Part shown: one piece after another, positions 57,010 through 64,000 of the stretch
Layout of the letters: the number at the start of each line of letters is the position of its first letter
How positions within the stretch are numbered: the stretch's first letter is position 1
Assembly (NCBI RefSeq): GCF_005117025.1
Contig: NZ_SWCO01000006.1
Coordinates: 1-64,000, forward strand
From: Alteromonas portus
GTDB lineage: Bacteria > Pseudomonadota > Gammaproteobacteria > Enterobacterales > Alteromonadaceae
DNA: 64,000 nt
Direction of reading: 5' to 3'
Position numbers and translations under genes: made by a program
Notes under the pieces: model-generated
What the model saw: the letters and a program-made list of their open reading frames with translations, nothing else
The model's database searches: none
What the model was told of the DNA's origin: nothing

Positions 57010-59538
57010 TTAGCTATGGGATGTTCGCTGCAACACCGGCTGAATGGCACTTTTAAGCGTTTTATTCGCCGTGATGTCTTCCATCGAAAAACCGTACCTT
57101 ATCAGAACCTCATCGGTCACATCGATAAGGTGAGAACATGCGGCAATACTCCACATTTTTTTCTCTAACTCGCGGGCTCTGTGCATAGCGTACATAGTAA
57201 CGTAGTTAATCTCAGTTTGTAGCATGGACAAGTCAGGCTTACCCGTGGTAGTTAGCATAACGTGTATAGCAACAAACTGACCGCGTACCATGGCTTCTCG
57301 AATAAACGCACGGCGCTGTTCGTTACTTTCAAATTTATGGGAGTAGCGAGGAATAATTGCCATTCGCGGTTCTTTTTGAGAGGCATCAAATGATATGAAG
57401 AGCTCTTGTCGCAATGGCATATTTTCAAGCTTGACCGCTTTAATTCCACTTTGAACAAACGGGGAGTCTTGCTTCCTGTCTCGGAACAAAAACTCCAAGT
57501 TCACTTTGCCACGCTCTGCATATTGCGTGGTAAGAGTGGTAATTCGTTCGTCTTGTTTTCCGACGATACAAGCCTGAGGCGTGTATCGCACACCTTCTTT
57601 GCTCATCAGAAAAGACAGTGAAGTCGCGTTTCTAGCGTTTATGCAGCGAAGCGCTTGCCCCATACCCGGGACTTCTTCTTCATCATTGTCGACTTTCAAG
57701 TTGCCTTTATTCTTCTTGATCAACTCTTCAAAGAAGTTGCGTGCGCTTTTACCTTCATCGCCGGTCGCTGTCTTCAAGTGAAGAATATTTTTCTCCACAT
57801 TATGGTAGATAATATCGTATTGAAGATGCATAACGTCAAACGCGTTTGCTATCTCTTGAAGGCGAGGAAACGCAACTTCGACTCTACCCTCTAAACTTCC
57901 ACTGTAGTCTTTTGCAAGCTCAATTCGAAGACCTAAGCCATGAACTGAAATATCTTCGCTTATGCCTCGATGGACCGTCGTCTCTCCATTAAACCTTACT
58001 TCAATCTGCGTTCTTAACTGATAGCGACTTTCTATGCGCTGCTCTTCGTACTTAAAGCGAACCAGATGAATATTGGAGGCTGCACGATTTCTGGGATGAC
58101 CAAAAATCCTTAAATGGGAAAGATTGTCTCGATTAAACTTAAGCTCGTTATAGGTTTCTTGCCCTGTTACCGAGGTCACGTCAGTTACATGAGCAAGATA
58201 GCGAAGGTTTTTTAATTTAGACATTAACCGCGCTGAAGGCGGTGTGTTGAGTTTTTTAACTTTATTGCCAACAGAGTCTGGAATAGAGAGCGGGATGTGC
58301 GCTTGTTCGGGCTCCATATCTGTTAGCGTTATTTTAAACACTCGCCAGCTGGCCTTTCTCGAACCAAAACCTAGGAACACACGCGACAATATTTCTTTTT
58401 GCTGAAGCTCCTCATATGCGGCGGAATAAAAGTAAACCTTATCGCTATGCAGGTGAGTAAAACTGAAGACAAAAATCTCTCTTACTTCATCCGACTTATT
58501 GAGCAAACGCGCCAGCCTTTCTTGTGTTAGCAAGAAATTCAGACGACAGTTGTCTTCTTCATCTTGCCAATATTGAACGGTTTCTCGGTTAACTTCATTT
58601 ACCATTGCATAGCGTGGAACCAAGGTTTCATTTACCACATCAATAAATATAGGAAGTGTAGGGCTGCGAGGAGAAAAGTACTGTTCACATGTCTTGCTGG
58701 TTATCGCTTCAATGGTATTCGTCATGTTCACTTTATAACGACGTTTATTGCCGTGTATGAAGGTTTCTAAGAACTTGTCGAATGCCGGGCTTGGGTGAGT
58801 CTTGTCGCGCTGTAAGGCTAAGTAGTTAACGTCATTCTTTGTAATGATTTTCACTAGTTTGTAAGCAATGCCATTTTTTTTATCCATGGCAAATTCGCTT
58901 TCAAGCCCTCTGAAGTAAATAAAAAGGGTTTCGCCTTTTTCAAAAAAAGAGTCTTTTGATAATTTTATCTGCAGGCCTTCAAGAGAAATATCCACGCTCA
59001 AGCCACGCATTGATTGATTTGCACTGTTGAATATCTCTACGGCAACCGCAAAGTTCATGCGCTCCGTATTACGCTGCCTATAGTCGAGAAGGTTTACAGT
59101 GGGAACTTTAAATTGTTCTAAAACCGCAGAACGTTTTTTAACTTCGGGGTTTTCTTTATCTGCGCGCTCTTGAGCAAGCTCTTTTTCGCGCATTAGGCGG
59201 AAGTTATTTTCAGTGTTTTGAACGGCCTCGTACACACCGTACGTGTATCGACCAAACACGCGCAGTTGTTCTTCAAACTTATCAACAGCCACGTCATCCA
59301 TGTAGTGGCTTCTACCTTCGTGCACATATTTTTTGCACTTTCCGTCAACATGGCCGCGCAAATCTATGGTACGCATGCAAGGTTTGGCTAAACGCTTTAC
59401 TTCCATTTTAATTAGAAAGCGTTTTTCTTTTGGAACGTCAGAAGCAGTTTGAAGCAATACCTGGTTAAATTCAGGCTCATTAACCATAGGCTTTAGCTGT
59501 TCAATAATGTCAGCATATTGCTTTAAATCTTGACTCAT
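57010..59538 (-). CDS. Large protein with two PilZ (cyclic-di-GMP-binding) domains
   Basis: An 842-residue cytoplasmic protein. The first PilZ domain is near 155-250, with RNTER (the RxxxR motif) and DISLEG (the D/NxSxxG motif). The second is near 480-580, with RIESR and DISVHG. Both motif pairs are complete, so both domains should bind cyclic-di-GMP. The N-terminal 150 residues are helical and charged; the C-terminal 250 residues belong to no family I recognise. Size and place beside serB and radA recall Vibrio PlzC (from memory). Likely a c-di-GMP effector for motility or adhesion. Confidence 0.85.
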   Translation of the reverse strand: MSQDLKQYADIIEQLKPMVNEPEFNQVLLQTASDVPKEKRFLIKMEVKRLAKPCMRTIDLRGHVDGKCKKYVHEGRSHYMDDVAVDKFEEQLRVFGRYTYGVYEAVQNTENNFRLMREKELAQERADKENPEVKKRSAVLEQFKVPTVNLLDYRQRNTERMNFAVAVEIFNSANQSMRGLSVDISLEGLQIKLSKDSFFEKGETLFIYFRGLESEFAMDKKNGIAYKLVKIITKNDVNYLALQRDKTHPSPAFDKFLETFIHGNKRRYKVNMTNTIEAITSKTCEQYFSPRSPTLPIFIDVVNETLVPRYAMVNEVNRETVQYWQDEEDNCRLNFLLTQERLARLLNKSDEVREIFVFSFTHLHSDKVYFYSAAYEELQQKEILSRVFLGFGSRKASWRVFKITLTDMEPEQAHIPLSIPDSVGNKVKKLNTPPSARLMSKLKNLRYLAHVTDVTSVTGQETYNELKFNRDNLSHLRIFGHPRNRAASNIHLVRFKYEEQRIESRYQLRTQIEVRFNGETTVHRGISEDISVHGLGLRIELAKDYSGSLEGRVEVAFPRLQEIANAFDVMHLQYDIIYHNVEKNILHLKTATGDEGKSARNFFEELIKKNKGNLKVDNDEEEVPGMGQALRCINARNATSLSFLMSKEGVRYTPQACIVGKQDERITTLTTQYAERGKVNLEFLFRDRKQDSPFVQSGIKAVKLENMPLRQELFISFDASQKEPRMAIIPRYSHKFESNEQRRAFIREAMVRGQFVAIHVMLTTTGKPDLSMLQTEINYVTMYAMHRARELEKKMWSIAACSHLIDVTDEVLIRYGFSMEDITANKTLKSAIQPVLQRTSHS

Positions 59539-59727
59539 GAATGCGCAACTTTGTTGTTTAGTATCATTATTTTAGTTGTTATCGGCAAATCAGCAAAACT
59601 CATTAACGTGTAAGTTTGTTTTATATTTTGGTTGTTTTTCTGAACAAAAACTGACCTTAGGATTGTGCTTAATTCGCTGTTATTAAGTGTTAGAATACTC
59701 TTTTTAAGCAATGGATAAAACTGGAAT

Positions 59728-61095
59728 ATGGCAAAACGTAAAACTGCTTATGTGTGTTCTGACTGCGGGGCCGAGTTTCCTCGATGGCAAGGGCAGTGTT
59801 CGGAGTGTAAAGCGTGGAACACAATAAGTGAGTTTGTGGTTGCAAGTGCTAAAAGTGTCGCGCGCCAAACTACATCAGGGTATGCAGGGCAAACCGCCGC
59901 CAAAATCGAAACCTTAAACGCAATAGATTTGGAATCGCTTCCACGTTTTTCTTCAACGTTTAAAGAGCTGGATAGAGTGCTAGGTGGTGGCATTGTCCCT
60001 GGTGCAGCTATGCTAATCGGTGGGTCGCCAGGTGCAGGTAAAAGTACGCTTTTACTTCAAGTGATGTGTCAGATGGCAAAAAGCGAAACTGCACTTTATG
60101 TGACAGGGGAAGAGTCTCTTCAGCAAGTAGCAATGCGAGCTAAGCGCTTAAACTTACCTGATGACAAACTGATGATGCTAGCCGAAACAAATGTGGAAAC
60201 AATCTGCGATTTAGCGCTTACGAAAAAGCCTAAAATTATGGTTATCGACTCTATTCAGGTTATGCATGTGTCAGATGTGCAGTCTGCGCCAGGCAGTGTG
60301 TCACAAGTACGCGAAAGCGCGGCATATCTAACGCGCTTTGCCAAACAAAATCATATTGCCATGTTCATTGTCGGTCACGTAACAAAAGACGGTAATTTGG
60401 CAGGCCCTAAGGTGCTAGAACACTGTATCGACAGTTCTATGATGCTGGAAGGGGAAAGCGATGGGCGCTACCGTACCCTTAGAAGCCATAAAAACCGTTT
60501 TGGTGCGGTAAACGAACTGGGCGTATTTGCCATGACAGAAAAGGGACTAAAAGAGGTGAGCAACCCGTCGGCCATCTTTTTAAGTCGAGGAGACAACGAA
60601 ACGCCAGGGTCGAGCGTGATGGTAATTTGGGAAGGCACCCGCCCGCTCCTAGTGGAAATACAGGCATTAGTAGATTACTCCCAAATGTCTAACCCAAGGC
60701 GAATTGCTGTAGGGCTAGATCAGAATCGTTTATCAATGCTGTTGGCCGTACTTCACCGTCATGGCAATGTTCAAATGAATGACCAAGATGTGTTCGTCAA
60801 TGTGGTGGGTGGGGTACGCGTTTCTGAGACCAGTGCAGACTTGGCGTTATTACTGGCGATGATTTCCAGCTTTAGAAACCGTTCATTACCGCGCGACTTG
60901 ATTGTGTTTGGTGAAGTAGGGCTAGCCGGTGAGATTCGCCCGGTGCCCAATGGTACAGAGCGCATTATTGAGGCGGCGAAACATGGCTTTAAGCGGGCGA
61001 TAGTGCCAAAAGCGAATGCCCCTAAGCAAGTTATCAATGGTATGAAAGTGGTGCCTGTAGCGCGCTTATCTGAAGCATTAGATGCCTTGGAATAA
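59728..61095 (+). CDS. radA: RadA, DNA repair ATPase/helicase
   Basis: A 455-residue RecA-like protein that drives branch migration in recombination. The N-terminal zinc finger is CSDCGAEFPRWQGQCSEC (10-27). Walker A GGSPGAGKST is near 93-102, and the RadA-specific HKNRFG motif near 254. The C-terminal Lon-protease-like domain has FGEVGLAGEIRPV. Normal length. It sits between the two PilZ-domain genes in the opposite orientation. Confidence 0.97.
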   Translation: MAKRKTAYVCSDCGAEFPRWQGQCSECKAWNTISEFVVASAKSVARQTTSGYAGQTAAKIETLNAIDLESLPRFSSTFKELDRVLGGGIVPGAAMLIGGSPGAGKSTLLLQVMCQMAKSETALYVTGEESLQQVAMRAKRLNLPDDKLMMLAETNVETICDLALTKKPKIMVIDSIQVMHVSDVQSAPGSVSQVRESAAYLTRFAKQNHIAMFIVGHVTKDGNLAGPKVLEHCIDSSMMLEGESDGRYRTLRSHKNRFGAVNELGVFAMTEKGLKEVSNPSAIFLSRGDNETPGSSVMVIWEGTRPLLVEIQALVDYSQMSNPRRIAVGLDQNRLSMLLAVLHRHGNVQMNDQDVFVNVVGGVRVSETSADLALLLAMISSFRNRSLPRDLIVFGEVGLAGEIRPVPNGTERIIEAAKHGFKRAIVPKANAPKQVINGMKVVPVARLSEALDALE

Positions 61096-61220
61096 AGCGA
61101 AATGCATTAATGTTAAAGCTGTCCGAAACGCGCAAGAAGACTTGTGAAGTAAGTCTTTTGGCGCAGTTTGAGGGGGGAGCCTTTTCTGAAGCTTTGCAGA
61201 GACTTGTCGTATTTTTTGTT

Positions 61221-61628
61221 CTAATTTGGCACTTGATAAACCGCATTAACCAGTGCATTTAGATCTTTTTCTTCAATACTAGCGTCATCGCTGTTTAGTA
61301 AAATTAAACGGCGAAGGGCACTTATGCTGTCCACATCCATACGCTCTACTTTACACCCCAACGAAACAAGCTCCTGTCTGCTGTCAGCGTGGCGATACAA
61401 CTGCGAGATTGAAAGGGTAATAACAGGGCTGTCTTCATTTGCTTGGAAGGTAGCAACATAAGGTTCATGGCTGTCGAAAGGTAAGTTTGATAATGCGGTT
61501 TCCGTTGCCTGAAGTTTTATGCCCTGCAGAGACACGTCGCTTACTACCACATCAATACTGTTGTCATTATGTGCCAGTTTGCCGTTTACATTCAGCGGGA
61601 CTCGTTGGAATTGACGCTTATCTGTCAT
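61221..61628 (-). CDS. Single-domain PilZ protein
   Basis: A 135-residue protein made of one PilZ domain. RxxxR is RQFQR at about 5-9 and the second motif is DVSLQG near 31-36, so cyclic-di-GMP binding is expected. There is no membrane segment. It is convergent with radA and on the same strand as the two-PilZ-domain gene on the far side of radA. The ATG at 61628 is chosen; a GTG precedes it directly. Confidence 0.87.
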   Translation of the reverse strand: MTDKRQFQRVPLNVNGKLAHNDNSIDVVVSDVSLQGIKLQATETALSNLPFDSHEPYVATFQANEDSPVITLSISQLYRHADSRQELVSLGCKVERMDVDSISALRRLILLNSDDASIEEKDLNALVNAVYQVPN

Positions 61629-61704
61629 CACTCAAATACCTAGTTTTCATTGACGACCTCAGTATTGGCTAATTTTCTCTCGTTCGCAACGAAAGCACGC
61701 AAAT

Positions 61705-61731
61705 AAAAAAGCCGCTATCGTTGATAGCGGC
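61705..61731 (-). terminator. Intrinsic terminator of ettA
   Basis: GCCGCTATC (61711-61719) pairs with GATAGCGGC (61723-61731). On the minus strand it is followed by a run of T (complement of 61705-61710). Confidence 0.9.
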
Positions 61732-61779
61732 CCTTGGTGTCAGCTTAGAGTTATAACACTCTAAATCTCTGGTTCCGAG

Positions 61780-63447
61780 TTATTTAGACATACGCTTATA
61801 TTTAAGGCGATGGGGTTCAACTACATCTTGTCCAAATTCTTGCTTCAACCAGCTTTCGTAGTCTGAGTAGTTACCTTCGAAGAAGTTAATGTTACCTTCA
61901 TCGCGGTAATCCATGATGTGTGTTGCCACACGGTCTAGGAACCAACGGTCGTGCGAGATAACCATGGCACAGCCTGGGAACTCCAACAACGCGTTTTCCA
62001 AGGCGCGAAGGGTTTCTACGTCTAGGTCGTTGGTTGGCTCATCCAGTAGCAATACGTTACCGCCTGCTTTAAGCAGTTTCGCCAGGTGAACACGGTTACG
62101 CTCACCACCAGACAAGTCCTTGATAAACTTCTGCTGGTCGGTGCCTTTAAAGTTAAAACGGCTGCAGTAGGCGCGGCTGTTAATTTCAAAGTTACCAATG
62201 CGAATAATGTCTTGTTCGTCAGAAATTTCTTTCCACACGGTGTTGTTTTCGTTCATGTGGTCGCGGAACTGTTCTACTGCAGCAATTTGAACGGTTTCAC
62301 CTAAATCGATGGTGCCTGAATCAGGTTGCTCTGCACCGGTAAGCATTCTGAATAAGGTTGATTTACCCGCGCCGTTAGGACCAACGATACCTACAATGGC
62401 ACCCTTTGGTACTTTAAACGTTAAGTCATCGATAAGTACGCGATCGCCATAAGACTTTTTCAGATTGCTTACTTCAATAACTTTGTCGCCTAAGCGTTCA
62501 CCTGGTGGAATGAAAAGCTCGTTAGTTTCGTTACGCTTTTGGTAATCGCTGGTAGATAGTTCTTCAAAGCGGGCCATACGAGCTTTGCTTTTAGCATGAC
62601 GACCTTTCGGGTTTGAGCGTACCCACTCAAGTTCCTGTTTCATGCTCTTCATACGCGCCGTTTCGGTACGCTCTTCTTGTTCAAGTCGGTTTTCTTTTTG
62701 CTCCAACCAAGAAGAGTAGTTACCTTCCCACGGAATACCTTCACCACGGTCAAGTTCTAAAATCCAACCTGCGACATTATCAAGGAAGTATCTATCGTGG
62801 GTAATAGCGACAACGGTACCCTCATAGTCATGCAAGAAGCGCTCTAGCCATGCCACTGATTCTGCGTCTAAGTGGTTAGTTGGTTCGTCTAGAAGCAACA
62901 TTTCAGGCTTCTCTAGAAGTAGGCGACACAGCGCTACGCGGCGGCGTTCACCACCAGATAGTTTGCTAACGTCCGCATCCCAAGCTGGAAGGCGAAGAGC
63001 ATCAGCAGCACGCTCTAGGGCGTTTTCTAGGTTATGGCCGTCTTTGGCTTGAATAATAGCTTCTAGCTCACCTTGCTCTTTAGCAAGGGCGTCGAAATCA
63101 GCATCCGCTTCTGCATAAGCTGCATACACTTCATCAAGGCGAGTCAACGCGTGTTTAACGTCGGCTACGGCTTCTTCGATGTTACCGCGAACATCTTTCG
63201 TTTCATCAAGTTGTGGTTCCTGCGGAAGGTAGCCCACTTTTAAGCCCGGCTGAGGGCGCGCTTCACCTTCAATATCGGTATCTACGCCAGCCATAATGCG
63301 AAGTAAGGTTGATTTACCCGCGCCATTTAGACCTAGCACACCAATTTTGGCACCAGGGAAAAAGCTTAGTGAGATATTTTTTAAAATGTGTCTGTTTGGT
63401 GGGACGATTTTGCCCACGCGATGCATACTGTAAACGTATTGAGCCAT
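61780..63447 (-). CDS. ettA: EttA, energy-dependent translational throttle ABC-F ATPase
   Basis: A 555-residue soluble ABC-F protein with two ATPase domains. Walker A motifs are GLNGAGKST (about 39-47) and GPNGAGKST (about 355). Signature motifs are LSGGERRRVALCRLL and LSGGERNRVHLAKLL. The inter-domain linker is charged. It binds the ribosomal E site and gates the first peptide bond when ATP is low. The N-terminal MAQYVYSMHRVGK is typical. AGGA lies before the ATG. Confidence 0.97.
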   Translation of the reverse strand: MAQYVYSMHRVGKIVPPNRHILKNISLSFFPGAKIGVLGLNGAGKSTLLRIMAGVDTDIEGEARPQPGLKVGYLPQEPQLDETKDVRGNIEEAVADVKHALTRLDEVYAAYAEADADFDALAKEQGELEAIIQAKDGHNLENALERAADALRLPAWDADVSKLSGGERRRVALCRLLLEKPEMLLLDEPTNHLDAESVAWLERFLHDYEGTVVAITHDRYFLDNVAGWILELDRGEGIPWEGNYSSWLEQKENRLEQEERTETARMKSMKQELEWVRSNPKGRHAKSKARMARFEELSTSDYQKRNETNELFIPPGERLGDKVIEVSNLKKSYGDRVLIDDLTFKVPKGAIVGIVGPNGAGKSTLFRMLTGAEQPDSGTIDLGETVQIAAVEQFRDHMNENNTVWKEISDEQDIIRIGNFEINSRAYCSRFNFKGTDQQKFIKDLSGGERNRVHLAKLLKAGGNVLLLDEPTNDLDVETLRALENALLEFPGCAMVISHDRWFLDRVATHIMDYRDEGNINFFEGNYSDYESWLKQEFGQDVVEPHRLKYKRMSK

Positions 63448-63845
63448 GCTCTATCCTCGCTGAAAAAGCGGTGAAAAATAATTTAGTCTTTATTGGTGCG
63501 TATTCTACTCGTAACAAGGCTGTTTATGCTAGAGCCTGTTGACCTTTGGAGTACGAATTCTAGTTTAGATGGCAGACAGGCTGCCGCAAAAGTGTGCAGC
63601 AAAAGACAATAAGCCCTTAACATAAAGGCTAGGTGTTTTCGCGCTTGGATGTTATTTGAGCGCTCATGTCAAAAAGATTGATTTATGCATCGGTTGGCGA
63701 AGCGATTTAAGGTAAACTTGCTTTTATAAAAATGAGTAATTTATAAGAATGAGTAAAACGTGCTCATGGGTGAGCTTGAAATCAAACAGAAAGTTCCCAG
63801 AGCGATAGACTCAATACTATTCATATATCTGAACAGGTAATTAAG
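63448..63845. other. Divergent region between ettA and the lpxD-like gene
   Basis: About 400 bases without a supported gene. It contains a direct repeat, TTATAAAAATGAGTAA at 63724-63739 and TTATAAGAATGAGTAA at 63741-63756 (one mismatch, 17-bp period). No clear promoter was found. Confidence 0.5.
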
Positions 63846-64000
63846 ATGACCGCTATGAATAAACGCACATACAGCCTGGATGAACTTGCCAAACATGTAG
63901 GTGGGGAAGTGCAGGGCGATGGAAATGTTACTATTTCTGCAGTGGGTACGTTATCTGGTGCAGCATCGCATCAAATCTCGTTTCTAACCAACCCAAAATA
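63846..64000 (+). CDS. UDP-3-O-acylglucosamine N-acyltransferase (LpxD)-like, 5' end only
   Basis: The first 51 codons before the window ends. The frame reads MTAMNKRTYSLDELAKHVGG, then EVQGDGNVTISAVGTLSGAA and ISFLTNPK. This is the N-terminal uridine-binding domain of LpxD, which adds the second acyl chain in lipid A synthesis. CAGG lies 8-11 nt before the ATG; a second ATG three codons later is possible. Its place beside ettA, outside the usual bamA-skp-lpxD-fabZ-lpxA cluster, suggests an extra lpxD copy. Confidence 0.8.
   Translation, partial: MTAMNKRTYSLDELAKHVGGEVQGDGNVTISAVGTLSGAASHQISFLTNPK

Noticed and set aside
56940..57010. Hairpin-like repeats after the two-PilZ-domain gene
   Set aside because: Short imperfect GCGT/ACGC pairings with no T tract; not a credible terminator.

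Overview
The window looks like a chromosomal segment of an Alteromonas-type marine gammaproteobacterium (Alteromonadaceae). This rests on gene order and protein sequence, not on a database search. Most blocks keep the classic gammaproteobacterial order: tig-clpP-clpX-lon-hupB-ppiD; rpsT divergent from murJ, ribF-ileS-lspA-fkpB-ispH; ygfZ divergent from sdhE-ygfX; nadB divergent from rpoE-rseA-rseB-rseC-lepA-lepB-rnc-era; and smp divergent from serB, then radA. Base composition looks even, and I see no prophage, integron, insertion sequence or CRISPR array.

Layout. 1-210: tRNA-Leu and tRNA-Pro. 558-9427: protein quality control (trigger factor, ClpXP, Lon behind a heat-shock promoter, HU-beta, PpiD). 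9555-14006: a 56-residue membrane protein that is easily missed, DapE, a two-domain acyltransferase resembling the ornithine-lipid synthase OlsF, and an LpxH-like phosphoesterase. 14110-19032: a LysR regulator divergent from a catabolic-looking operon (BASS transporter, SDR, APH-family kinase, SDR). 19206-27578: rpsT and the murJ/ribF/ileS/lspA/fkpB/ispH housekeeping block.

28010-38180 is the most distinctive part: a type IV pilus minor-pilin operon (pilV-pilW-pilX-pilY1-pilE). It faces a second, tightly overlapping minor-pilin operon on the minus strand (FimT/GspH-like, PilW-like, PilX/GspK-like, PilV-like). Two further prepilin genes on opposite strands follow. PilY1 has its von Willebrand A domain interrupted by two tandem copies of an extracellular domain. 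Several of these proteins carry EF-hand-like Ca-binding loops.

38650-43347: nadE, glnB, slyD, ygfZ, sdhE, ygfX and a MaoC-domain protein. 43632-53140: nadB, the sigma-E operon with a recognisable sigma-E promoter, then lepA-lepB-rnc-era; the usual recO and pdxJ are absent after era. 53339-61628: pdxH, a TatD-family nuclease, smp, serB, a large two-PilZ-domain protein, radA and a single-PilZ protein. 61780-64000: ettA and the 5' end of a stand-alone lpxD-like gene cut by the window edge.

The genes centre on envelope biogenesis and stress response, with cyclic-di-GMP-responsive proteins and a surface pilus tip. Nothing here is an obvious new defence or mobile system. The best leads are the double minor-pilin locus with its split-VWA PilY1, the OlsF-like/LpxH-like pair with a possible small RNA between its genes, the LysR/BASS/SDR/kinase operon, and a few unexplained palindromes and structured leaders.
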